Of a DNA stretch of 64,000 nt, positions 54,578 to 63,601 are shown piece by piece. The notes beneath the pieces were generated by a model. That model did not search any database and was not told the DNA's origin. It saw nothing but the letters and a program-made list of their open reading frames with translations. Each line of letters begins with the position of its first letter. Position 1 is the first letter of the stretch. Position numbers and translations under genes: made by a program. Source of the stretch: Viola odorata (lineage: Eukaryota; Streptophyta; Magnoliopsida; Malpighiales; Violaceae); assembly GCA_963691705.1 (NCBI GenBank), contig OY829542.1, forward strand, positions 33,528,579 through 33,592,578, given 5' to 3'.

Positions 54578-54709
54578 TTGATACACAAGCAATCCAAGAA
54601 AAGAAATAAGAAGAAGAGGGTGAATGAGAAAAAGGAAAGAAAACCCCATTAAATAGCTGAGGCAAAAGGATATCCCGATCTCTTTGCGTGTCCCTTGAAA
54701 ACAATAAGT

Positions 54710-54714
54710 ACACC
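54710..54714. repeat. Left target-site duplication of solo LTR C (ACACC)
   Basis: ACACC before TGTCGCGCCC; the same 5-mer follows ATCAACA at 59266-59270. Confidence 0.9.
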
Positions 54715-55630
54715 TGTCGCGCCCCCACGAAAATTAAAAACTCGCGAGTGTGCAACGAAATTTGGGACCTTACAATGCTCAGCGTAGACAGACGCCTCGC
54801 AACATGCAATGAAGTCGCCACCCTAATTTGGTTGCTAGGCTTTAGGGAACCTTAATCGTCATGGCATAGAAAATATAATAAGTAAAAAAACTAAAGGCAC
54901 AAAAAAGGGGTCTGGACCCCAGACAAAAGGTTCGGGGTCGTATTATGGTCTCGGGAAGGTGTTAGGCACCCGAGTCACATCCGAAAACGGTTACCGGTTG
55001 ATGAGAGAGGTGTTTAAAAGGTGTTTTGATGAAAATGCGTTTTATTTTGAAAAAGGGGGCCCTCAGAGGAATCGTCACTTTGGCCTTTTCCACAATCGGG
55101 ACCGTTCAAAAATAATAAAAAAGATCTTTCGGACGGGGTTACCGTTTATCAAGATCCGTCTATTATTCTTGACCGTAACGTGATGGGACTGAATTTTCTG
55201 TAAGACTGAATGAGCGCCCTCTTATTTCATCATCGGGCCATGCATGATTAGATTGATTGCTATGTGAACCTATCATGGATTGCTAACAGAGTACCAATTT
55301 TAAATGATTGGTTTTTGAAGTGGAAAACTGATGTGGGATCGAAAGTCCCCATGTACATGCAGTCAATATATGAGAGAATTTAAAATCACATGAATATGAC
55401 ATTTGAAGCGACTCTTTAAACACGTTGTTCATGTGGGTTGATTTTAATTCTAACAGTTCTATATATCATGCGTACGACTGCTATTTTACGAAAAAAAGCG
55501 CTGAATAAATAAAAGGGAATCGAAAGGCGTACTTTCGAGCGAAGCTTGAATTTAAAACCTACAAAGTGAGAGTATTAGTGATAGCTTGAGAAAGAAGTAA
55601 ACAATTTTATGAGTGCGAAAATTTAAATGA

Positions 55631-57172
55631 CAGTTGATTGCATACGAGAAATGATGATTTTTGCGTATATGAAAGTGAGATGCTGGGTTTGACAAAAATG
55701 ATGACAGTTGTTTGTATGCGAAAAATGATGGATTTTACGTATACGAGAATTTAAATGCTGAGCTGATTTGCATGCGATAAATGATTGATTTTACGCATAC
55801 GAAATTTAAATGTTGGGTTGATCGTATGTGAAAAATGATTGATTTTACACATACGAGAATTTCAATGCTATGGTGATTGCATGCGAAAAATGATTGATTT
55901 TACGCATGTGAGAATTTTAACAGTGCTACGTGATTGCATGCGAAAAATGATTGATTTTAAGCATGTGAGAATTAAAATGCTACGTTGATTGCATGCGAAA
56001 AATGATTGATTTTAAGCATGTGAGAATCTAACATCTACGTGATTGAATGCGAAAAATGATTGATTTTAAGCATGCGAGAATTAAAATGCTACGTGATTGC
56101 ATGCGAAAAATGATTGATTTTAAGCATGTGAGAATTAAAATGCTACGTGATTGCATGCGAAAAATGATTAATTATTACAACAAGTTTAGTAATTAATTAT
56201 TACCCCATACATGCAATTAAAAGTAGCGGACAATTGATCGTCACATACGAATGCATGCGAAAAATGATTGATTTTAAGCATGTGAGAATCTAACATCTAC
56301 GTGATTGCATGCGAAGAATGATTGATTTTACGCATGGGAGAATTAAAATGCTACGTTGATTGTATGCGAAAAATGATTGATTTTAAGCATGTGAGAATCT
56401 AACATCTACGTGATTGCATGCGAAGAATGATTGATTTTACGCATGGGAGAATTAAAATGCTATGTTGATTGTATGCGAAAAATGATTGATTTTAAGCATG
56501 TGAGAATCTAACATCTACGTGATTGCATGCGAAGAATGATTGATTTTACGCATGGGAGAATTTAATATCTACGTTGATTGCATGCGAAAAATGATTGATT
56601 TTAAGCATGCGAGAATTAAAATGCTACGTGATTGCATGCGAAAAATGATTGATTTTAAGCATGTGAGAATTAAAATGCTACGTTGATTGCATGCGAAAAA
56701 TGATTGATTTTAAGCATGTGAGAATTAAAATGCTACGTGATTGCATGCGAAAAATGATTGATTTTAAGCATGTGAGAATTAAAATGCTACGTGATTGCAT
56801 GCGAAAAATGATTGATTTTAAGCATGTGAGAATCTAACATCTACGTGATTGCATGCGAAGAATGATTGATTTTACGCATGGGAGAATTAAAATGCTACGT
56901 TGATTGTATGCGAAAAATGATTGATTTTAAGCATGTGAGAATCTAACATCTACGTGATTGCATGCGAAAAATGATTGATTTTAAGCATGCGAGAATTAAA
57001 ATGCTACGTGATTGCATGCGAAAAATGATTGATTTTAAGCATGTGAGAATTAAACATCTACGTGATTGCATGCGAAGAATGATTGATTTTACGCATGGGA
57101 GAATTTAATATCTACGTTGATTGCATGCGAAAAATGATTGATTTTAAGCATACGAGAATTTAACAGTTGGAT
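55631..57172 (-). repeat. ~54-bp tandem array in solo LTR C
   Basis: About 27-28 units of roughly 54 bp, each with GATTGCATGCGAAAAATGAT then TGATTTTAAGCATGTGAGAA and a variable AT-rich end. Left-hand units are more diverged (TACGAGAATTTAAATG); central units fall into types (AAGCATGTG, ACGCATGGG, AAGCATGCG) that alternate in blocks, for example at 56249-56560. A 75-bp non-repeat segment interrupts at about 56170-56250. Confidence 0.93.
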
Positions 57173-57440
57173 AATTTGCAGAAAGTAGAGAGTTGATATT
57201 TGCAAAAAATAAAACAATTGATATTTGCAGAAAATAAAGCAGTTGATATTTGCGGAAGGATTTCCAGCAGTTGTGCGAAAAATTAAAGCAGTTGATATTG
57301 CGGAAAATAAAACAATTGATATTTGCAGAAAATAAAACAGTTGATATTGCGGAAGGATTTCCAGCAGTTTTGCGGAAAATTAAAGCAGTTGATATTGCGG
57401 AAATTAAAGTGCGACCGTCCATGTAGGCGGTAAAAATAAA
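57173..57440 (-). repeat. Degenerate AGTTGATATTTGCGG repeat in solo LTR C
   Basis: Irregular repetition of CAGTTGATATTTGCAGAAAA with an embedded longer unit (GCGGAAGGATTTCCAGCAGT) present at 57251 and 57350. Transitional between the flanking arrays. Confidence 0.75.
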
Positions 57441-57502
57441 CAACTGAATTTTTAAATTGCAGAAAATAAAGTGCGGAAATTTAAAGTGCTAAGAATTAAA
57501 AC

Positions 57503-57652
57503 AGTTGATAAGTGCAGAAAATTAAACAGTTGATACGTGCAGAAAATTAAACAGTTGATAAGTGCAGAAAATTAAACAGTTGATAAGTGCAGAAAATTAA
57601 ACAGTTGATAAGTGTAGAAAATTAAACAGTTGATAAGTGCAGAAATTAACGT
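57503..57652 (-). repeat. 25-bp tandem repeat, six copies
   Basis: Units start at 57503, 57528, 57553, 57578, 57603 and 57628 with exact 25-bp spacing. Each begins AGTTGATAAGTGCAGAAAAT; two single-base variants occur (ACGTGC, AGTGTAG). Confidence 0.93.
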
Positions 57653-58282
57653 ACGATGCGTACGAATTATTTTTACGAAAAACTTGCGATTTGAAATTTC
57701 GGAAAGAATTAAAAATCGGAGGGACCTAATTGAAAACTTTGAAAACTTGGGAGGGGGGCCAAAACGGCGCCGTGTGATGAATAGGCATGGCACTATTCAT
57801 CACCCCCTCCCTTGGTCGCCGGAGCTACTGCCGGCGACCCAACTCCGGCCACACTTGGCCGTTTTGAAAAATGGACGTACCAAAATGTTCGTCTCTTCGA
57901 CGACTTTCCGACCGTATAAACCTAGATTTTTAGTTTGACTCGTACAAAATTTAATTTCGAAAAAATGACCGAACCGTTAATTATCGAAAACTAATTAATT
58001 CGAACAATCTAGCCAACAATTTTTAAAATTGAAAGCATGTATTTAATCTACATTACGTATGTGAATTAATAGCACAAAAACAATCAATTTATTTGCTCAA
58101 AATCAAGCCAAACGAAATTAAAGAAAACTTGCGCAGAAAAACCGAAGATGAGCTAGAGAGAGAAAGCTCACGTTTCAAACTTTGAACTGGACGATTGTCG
58201 CTCAATATGAGCAAGCTGATCAAGAGGGAGAAGGAGCAAGGGTTTCTTGCGATTTTGGTGCCGTTTTTACGTTGAATGGGAG

Positions 58283-58569
58283 CTCCTATTTATAGGAGAA
58301 AATCGCGTGGAGGAGAGGGAGAAGGAGCTGCGCGTGGTGGTGTTGTTCACGCTGGCGGGGCTACGGCCGTGAGGTGGCTGGGCTAGGGGCGTTGTGATGA
58401 TGGCCGAGGGGACAGGTAACGGCCGAGGGGACGGGAGCGAGCAGCTCGGTGGCTCGCTCCCCTGTTCACGCACGTCCATGGCCGTTCGCGTGTGCCATGC
58501 ACCATGCCCCTTTAATTTGTCAACCGTTGATCTGGTTGACTTTTCTTGAGTTGACCAGATCAACGGTTG
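58283..58569 (-). promoter_or_regulatory. Promoter TATA box and nearby hairpin of solo LTR C
   Basis: CTCCTATAAATAGGAG on the minus strand (58283-58298) is a TATA box within a near-palindrome. About 225 bp upstream of it (minus sense), 58521-58536 and 58554-58569 form a perfect 16-bp inverted repeat (ACCAGATCAACGGTTG) with a 17-base loop. Confidence 0.6.
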
Positions 58570-59643
58570 TGATTAAAATGCCCTTTAATTTATTTAAATG
58601 GGCTCGAGCTGAGTCCTGCGAGCAAACGCTCGGACTTTTCGATCCGAGGGTACCAGCGCGTAGAGAAAAATATGACGGTTTTAACCGTATACAGCGAAGC
58701 ATGAAAATTTCGCGTTTGACGCGTTTATTTTCGCGTTCAAAAGCGCGAAACGCGGGAACGGAAAATAAAAACGTTACGCCGAAAATTACACGAAACGTTG
58801 TATACCGTTGCGAGCAGAAAAAAGGCTAGCAACTAGTTGATGGAAAACATTTAAAAGTCAAGCTGTGGTTCGAGCAGACTTACTCGGGTCCAATAAAAGC
58901 TCGAATAAAAATATTAATAAAATAATAAAAATACTAAAAAATGCGCTAAAACCCTAAAAATCCTAAAATTCGTGAGATGACCAAAAATGCAGAAAAACTA
59001 GCATACGACTGCCGGATAGTCTAAAACGTGATTTTTTTAGGCTAAAAATAATATTAATAATAATAATGAAAATGCATGCCGAAAAATTGAAAAATGCGAT
59101 TTCGAAAGCTGACGATGCTAACGACGATGCAAAAATGCAACGAAACACCTAAAAATGCTAGCGATAGTAAACTAACTACAGATGACTGTAAATCAAGTAA
59201 AAATGACAGTAAATTAAATAAATGACAGAAATGCTAAAATTGATTAAAAATGGCGTCAAAATTTGGGTATCAACAACACCTGGAGAAGAACAATCATAAT
59301 TGCAGAATCTGATACGGCGCATGCAACTGTTCGAGAACTGCGCCAATCAAAAGGCACCAAAAAGCCGCCCAATCACCTACCACGGGAAGCGCGGCGCAAG
59401 GGGCGATCAAGTAAACATTTATTGCTAATTTGGGCATTAAAGATTTCCATTCCAGAAAAAGACTCATTTTCGGTTGGGCTTATAACGACCGTACCTGACT
59501 ATAGTAATAAACAACGAGAAATCAAAGGTAGAAGATGAAACAATGTTTGAAGCAACATTTTATTTAATTATGGCCCGAGTGGCCTAAGCGCTCAAGCGCG
59601 TACACAGAAGTGGCAAAAAAACCAAAGGGGCAGCAACTAAAGG

Positions 59644-60027
59644 TCAAGCATGGGACCCAGCCTCATCATCCTCAAGAGCAGCAGGGATCTCCCTTAAAGC
59701 ATCCGCCACTAAGGACAGTTCGGCTGAGGAAACCCTCATACCCTTCAAGAAGCACACTAGCAGGTCTTTCCTATGCTGCAGCATAGTGATGGTCACCTCG
59801 ATGCGGGAGATCGCAACACCCAGCTTTGACACGCTCTGTATAGGACTAAAATCCTCCATAAAAGCAGCCCCTTGTCTGGACAGCAAAGGAGTTATCATTC
59901 CTTGAAGCTCCAGGACATCCTCAGAGGTTTTAGTCAGCATGGTCTCCAGGAAGCCGATGTCAGACTCGACAAGATTCTTCAGGCTATGCGACTTCGAGAT
60001 CAGAAAGTTTCTCGTAAGATCATCCAT
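59644..60027 (-). CDS. Antisense gene g4 of element A
   Basis: 127 aa, intact, from ATG 60027 (MDDLTRNFLISKSHSLKNL); an upstream ATG at 60033 is possible, but the B copy aligns only from MDEL. Helical throughout: DIGFLETMLTKTSEDVLELQ, then SKLGVAISRIEVTITMLQHR, then SSAELSLVADALREI and an acidic tail. No known domain recognised. This is the only antisense gene of A without a visible lesion. Confidence 0.65.
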   Translation of the reverse strand: MDDLTRNFLISKSHSLKNLVESDIGFLETMLTKTSEDVLELQGMITPLLSRQGAAFMEDFSPIQSVSKLGVAISRIEVTITMLQHRKDLLVCFLKGMRVSSAELSLVADALREIPAALEDDEAGSHA

Positions 60028-60085
60028 AGTCAAAAATCAGAAGAAGTGCAGAAACGGTCATAAAAAAGTAGCGCAATCAAAGACA

Positions 60086-60093
60086 ATTTATAG
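60086..60093 (-). promoter_or_regulatory. TATA box of g4 in A
   Basis: CTATAAAT on the minus strand about 60 bp before the ATG, identical to the box of g4 in B although surrounding sequence differs. Confidence 0.65.
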
Positions 60094-60236
60094 GCTAGAA
60101 AAGAAGGGCGGTTGGAAGGAACGTATTTCTCGGCAAACGGGTCATCTCTACGCATAAAAAACCGGTAAACTTGGCAAGATTAAGGATGAAGCGCTAACCT
60201 TTGGTAAACACTCGGGCTCATTTTAGGTTGGGCTTG

Positions 60237-60817
60237 TGATAACAATACTCCTAACGACAAGGGCATTTTCGTCTAATATCCTGCGGTGGGGGGTAAAACT
60301 GCTGCTCCTACCGCTCCGACAGCATCGAGGTTATCGCTTCTCCCCATGTGACTGACCCTGGGATGGTCGACGTCAGCGAGGGGGTCCCACACTCACACAC
60401 CGTCATGACACAAGGCGTTATCCCATCCCAAGCCAAGCCAAGTGTCTCGAGAAGGGCGTAGACGTTGCCTCGCCTAGGTAACGCCTACCCCATACATATA
60501 TCTAACGCAACGATAGCACAATACATCAGCGGGGAACTTTAACCCCCCCTGACGGACATGTCAGCACCCTATGACCGAGATAACTCAGAAATGCTCCATA
60601 TCTGCCTATAAATACCTCCGCCACAAAGGAGGGAGGTAAGCCTAAGATTGCTAGCCAAAGCTCTGCTATTTTACACAATCACTATTGACTTAAGCATCGG
60701 AGTATTTACGCCGGAGACCCCCTCCGGCGCTGTGCAGGTACATTAGAAGCCGTGGATAGTCGACCTCCAGACCCATAATCCTCTGCTACCCTTCAGCGAA
60801 TAGTCCGAATCTTATCA
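60237..60817 (+). repeat. 3' LTR of element A
   Basis: 581 bp, TGATAACAAT to GAATCTTATCA, matching the left LTR in length with about 25 differences by eye. Followed by the GGGGT duplication (60818-60822). Confidence 0.93.
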
Positions 60818-60822
60818 GGGGT

Positions 60823-61748
60823 GAGTGGTCGCTGAGTCGGTAGTGGGCCTGGTCGTGAAAATGCTGAATTATCTTAGGAACTGCCGTTGTACTCCATTCA
60901 GTTTCCTTTGTTTTGCCAGGATATCAGAGAGCACCTCGTTGGTACATTTTTATCCATCAAGGAGAGAACGCACCCAATCTGGTTGACGTATTATCTGGGT
61001 TTGTGTTGTCCCCTCTGATTTCTCCCCTACCTGCTATAGTGGCAGTGGCTTTCGCTTGGTTTCCTCACTCCTTTTGATACGACCACTAGATGGAGGCGAT
61101 GGTGTGGCTGCAGCATCTACTGCAATACCCTTGCTCACTTTCCTCTTCTATTTTACTAGCTAGGAAATCGCGGCAACATTCTTTCTTTTCATTGCTTCCA
61201 TGTAGGTCCTCCAATCGTCATCCCAATCGCTGGATTCCACTTGCAATTGAACACTAGGCTCGCTAGTTGTATCCTTATGTCATGCATTCACTTCCTCGAT
61301 ATCCTCGTTAGACAAATTGGAAATTGAGAGGAGAGAATGATTTACCAGTAGGGTTTAGGAACAACTATCGGCATGTGGTCGGCGGGGACGTTGCCGTCGC
61401 AGCTCCGACGATAGCCTCCATGTTGGTTTCTTCTTCCTCCTCCTCTGGCATTGTTTCTGTTGAAGAAACCACCGTCACGGCCTCCTCTATTTTGGCTTCT
61501 TTCGGATCTATTTCTATTGAAGAAGCCATTATCATGGGTTTTTTATTCTCTCCATTCTCACCTTCACTCTCTTCAGATCGGATTTTTATGGTTAGGGTTT
61601 GTGTGGTCAGGATTGGCGATGGCGATGATGATTTGGTAGCTGGGTTTTCTGCCGATGGTGTTGTTGGTGTTTCTGCAGCGGCTCTTCTAGTGGTTGAGCG
61701 GGTAACTCTTCTCTGTCGCTGAACAACTTCCTTCTTTCTTATTGCCAT
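60823..61748 (-). pseudogene. Athila-3 envelope-position ORF remnant
   Basis: The ATG at 61748 (MAIRKKEVVQRQRRVTRSTT) resembles the Athila ORF1 starts in position and composition: Lys/Arg at the N-terminus, Ser/Thr/Pro-rich, then acidic (EESEGENGEN, PEEEEEETNME). It is broken by stops after 61365; further ORF1-like basic/acidic words continue toward 60823 (WDDDWRTYMEAMKRKN). The insertion of A truncates it there. The conserved KAHE...LSLQELFFLW core is not seen on either side of A. Confidence 0.55.
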
Positions 61749-62440
61749 TAGTGATGGAAAGGTTGAGGGCACTGGGCACGGGTTAGGAGGTAGAGTTTGT
61801 GTGAGAGATGGAAACTGTTTATGGAAGCAACAGTGGTTGGTTTCTGGGATTTAAGCCTGCTTTTATAGTGTTCGATGTTGTTGGAGTGGCAATAAAACTT
61901 TTAATTTTTCAGCACCTCGAACACATCCTATTTTTCCTTTTCTTTAGACATCTGTACTTCCTGAAATTCATGAAAATGGGGATAAGTTTTTATCTAAACA
62001 AATGTCAGTTTATATTGAAATTGAAACTAAATGAAACGAGAAATTAAAACATGGGTTGTCTCCCATGTAGCACCATTTTTTATTGTCTTAGGCTTGATAT
62101 CAATCCTTTTGCCCCTCATTCTTCGAGAATCAGAAAGATATTTTTCAAGTTTCAATTTATTCATTTGGAATTTGGGATCTTCTACTTCTTTATCTTTAAT
62201 TTGTCTTTATTTGGTGTAACTACTTGAACCGGATGAGAGGAAACTTTCACGTTCGATTTTGAAGGGGGAGATCCAATAGGATCATATCCTAAAAAGTCGA
62301 AGCATTTCAAATTTTTTGTTGACAGACACGGATAAAGTCAAGGAAAACGTCTAAAAAATGAAAGAATACATGACTGACAAAAAAATGTATTGTTTAGTAT
62401 ATTTCATTGTATTGTTTAGTAATTAGCTCCTCCTAATTGT
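61749..62440 (-). other. Noncoding Athila-3 spacer
   Basis: No supported gene. AT-rich; the GGGTTGTCTCCCATGTAGC stretch near 62053 resembles spacer sequence seen in other plant Athila-like elements. Nothing else is recognised. Confidence 0.4.
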
Positions 62441-62537
62441 ATTTCGCTAGAGATGAAAGAAAATCCATTCGTTCGTAGAACTATTTATTCGATCAGAGAT
62501 GTTTCTGGAACACCTGTAACAGAGGGACAAATAGTCA

Positions 62538-62669
62538 ATTGATGTTGTTTCTGATTTTTTGATCTTCTTGCAGACCCCCAAAATAGTTTTTTGGTTGTGC
62601 AAACCAAAAAGAATAAGGATCTTGGGTTGTACCGAGTCTGAAACCAAGTGGATTTATTTTTTGTCCCAT
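62538..62669 (-). pseudogene. rps3: Chloroplast rps3 5' fragment
   Basis: From ATG at 62669 the minus strand reads [16 protein letters not shown] and, after [24 protein letters not shown], the N-terminus of plastid ribosomal protein S3. A single-frame read holds for about 44 codons and then homology ends. It is a nuclear copy without function. Confidence 0.88.
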
Positions 62670-62737
62670 AATCCCATTTGTATCAATGATCTGACCAATC
62701 ATGAATAATTGATTATAAAAACATGTAAATCTAAATA

Positions 62738-62783
62738 AGCGGTACGTGAGCTGGGTTTAGAACGTCGTGAGACAGTTTGGTCC
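62738..62783 (+). pseudogene. Organellar 23S/26S rRNA fragment (3' domain)
   Basis: AGCGGTACGTGAGCTGGGTT then TAGAACGTCGTGAGACAGTT matches the highly conserved 3' domain of bacterial-type large rRNA. The short length does not allow plastid to be told from mitochondrial with certainty. Confidence 0.75.
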
Positions 62784-63047
62784 TTTTTAGTCCCCTTCGT
62801 TTCGGAAGTTGTTTCTATTTCTACATCTGTTTCTTCCTCACTTTCCTCACTTTCTGGGGTCATATTTCTTTTATTTTTTTCATATTTTGATTTTCTGAAG
62901 TTCTTTCTTTGCTACAGCTTGTTTCAAACTTGAGTTTTTTAATTTTTATTTGATTAATAATTAGTTTTATCTTTTCTCCCACCTTCAGAAAAATAAAATA
63001 AACAAAAGAATACATGTCAAAGTGATGGAAAAGAAAGAATATCTTTT

Positions 63048-63182
63048 ACTACGGGAATCGCTTTTGCTTTCTTTTCCTCTAGTTACTAAGATGTTTCAGT
63101 TCGCCAGGTTGTCTCTTACCTACCCATGGATTCGGCAACAGTTTGAAAGATTGACCTATTCAGGAATCTCCGGGTCTTCATC
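63048..63182 (-). pseudogene. Chloroplast 23S rRNA fragment (5' domain)
   Basis: Minus strand contains CGAACTGAAACATCTTAGTA (with GGCAAGAGACAACCTGG-like and GAATCCATGGGTAGG-like words before it) and GCAAAAGCGATTCCCGTAGT, as in plastid 23S rRNA near its 5' end. About 135 bp. Confidence 0.85.
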
Positions 63183-63215
63183 CATAGGATTCCATATACC
63201 TGGATCAATTGAAAG

Positions 63216-63290
63216 TAAGAACATCCACGCCCAAACCGATAAACTATTCATACCAAAGGGGTTATATCCATTGAACTGTGAAAGCCTAAA
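63216..63290 (-). pseudogene. psaB: Chloroplast psaB fragment
   Basis: The minus strand encodes [19 protein letters not shown], a near-invariant stretch of photosystem I subunit PsaB. Homology ends abruptly after MFL. Confidence 0.9.
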
Positions 63291-63317
63291 AATATACATA
63301 CCAAGTTGAGATGGGAT

Positions 63318-63363
63318 ATAATTGTGCGAATTTGTAGGTTCAATTCCTATTGGATGCACGCCA
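63318..63363 (+). pseudogene. 3' half of chloroplast trnI-CAU
   Basis: ATAATTGTGCGAATTTGTAG then GTTCAATTCCTATTGGATGC and ACGCCA match the anticodon-loop to acceptor half of plastid tRNA-Ile(CAU). The 5' half is absent, so it cannot make a tRNA. Confidence 0.8.
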
Positions 63364-63414
63364 ATGAAGGTTGGTTGGAACTATTGTCTCACAGGTGAGA
63401 CCACCTCCTTAGAA

Positions 63415-63587
63415 GTATAACTTCTATTCAAGCAGTTTATGTACCGATGGACGATTTGACCGACCCCGCTCTTGCCACGACATTTGCACATTTAGACGCT
63501 ACTACTGTACTATCAAGAGGATTAGCTGCTAAAGGTATCTATCCGGCAGTATATCCTTTAGATTCAACGTCAACTATGCTTCAACCA
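63415..63587 (+). pseudogene. atpB: Chloroplast atpB fragment
   Basis: Encodes [20 protein letters not shown] and, after [22 protein letters not shown], part of the ATP synthase CF1 beta subunit. Homology stops at TMLQP near 63587, a dozen bases before the Athila-3 pol stop. A few substitutions (DPALA for DPAPA, AVYP for AVDP) show it has drifted in the nucleus. Confidence 0.93.
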
Positions 63588-63601
63588 TTGTGAATTCTTC
63601 T

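Larger units (their letters stand above)
54715..59265 (-). mobile_element. Ogre-like solo LTR C, 4551 bp
   Basis: Bounded by TG and CA with an exact ACACC duplication. On the minus strand it starts TGTTGATACCCAAATTTTGA and ends TTTCGTGGGGGCGCGACA, the style of Ogre-type LTRs, whose LTRs reach several kb. A minus-strand TATA (CCTATAAATAGG, 58284-58297) supports that orientation. There is no coding sequence, primer site or second LTR, so it is a solo LTR from recombination between the ends of a larger element. It contains three tandem arrays and a hairpin (58521-58569). It is inserted upstream of g3 in A. Confidence 0.82.
25662..60817 (+). mobile_element. Tat-type Ty3/gypsy retrotransposon A
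   Basis: LTRs of 581 bp at both ends, beginning TGATAA and ending TTATCA, with a GGGGT duplication. Plus-strand gag-pol (26328-32080) is followed by a tandem-repeat 3' region and by antisense genes g2, g1, g3 and g4. Elements B and C are nested in it; without them A is about 15.9 kb. A tandem copy of 1743 bp adds further length. The dual RNase H and DNGS protease place it in the Tat clade. By eye the two LTRs differ at roughly 25 positions, so it is not recent. Confidence 0.92.
62447..63592. other. Mosaic of organelle-derived DNA fragments
   Basis: Six recognisable chloroplast-like fragments of about 45-175 bp in mixed orientation lie between the pol end and ORF1 of Athila-3: rps3, 23S rRNA (3' part), 23S rRNA (5' part), psaB, trnI-CAU and atpB. 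They come from distant places in a plastid genome. Pieces between them (62447-62537, 62784-63047, 63364-63414) are unassigned; 62792-62868 reads on the minus strand as a Glu-rich peptide (MTPESEESEEE) that may be Athila ORF. Confidence 0.8.

Noticed and set aside
55631..57172. Regular short repeats that could suggest a CRISPR array
   Set aside because: The units are contiguous with no unique spacers, show satellite-like variation, and lie in a plant LTR.
58267..58829. ORFs in the GC-rich part of solo LTR C
   Set aside because: No domain, composition follows local GC content, and both strands are open only by chance around the promoter region.
25662..60817. A block of independent Tat elements lying side by side
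   Set aside because: The exact pairing of target duplications and the continuity of g1 across B show nesting, not adjacency.
62447..62537. A plus-strand peptide [16 protein letters not shown] as another plastid gene piece
   Set aside because: It looks protein-like, but I could not match it to a plastid gene with confidence, so it is left unassigned.
63318..63363. A tRNA gene
   Set aside because: Only the 3' half of plastid trnI-CAU is present; the acceptor 5' strand and D arm are missing.
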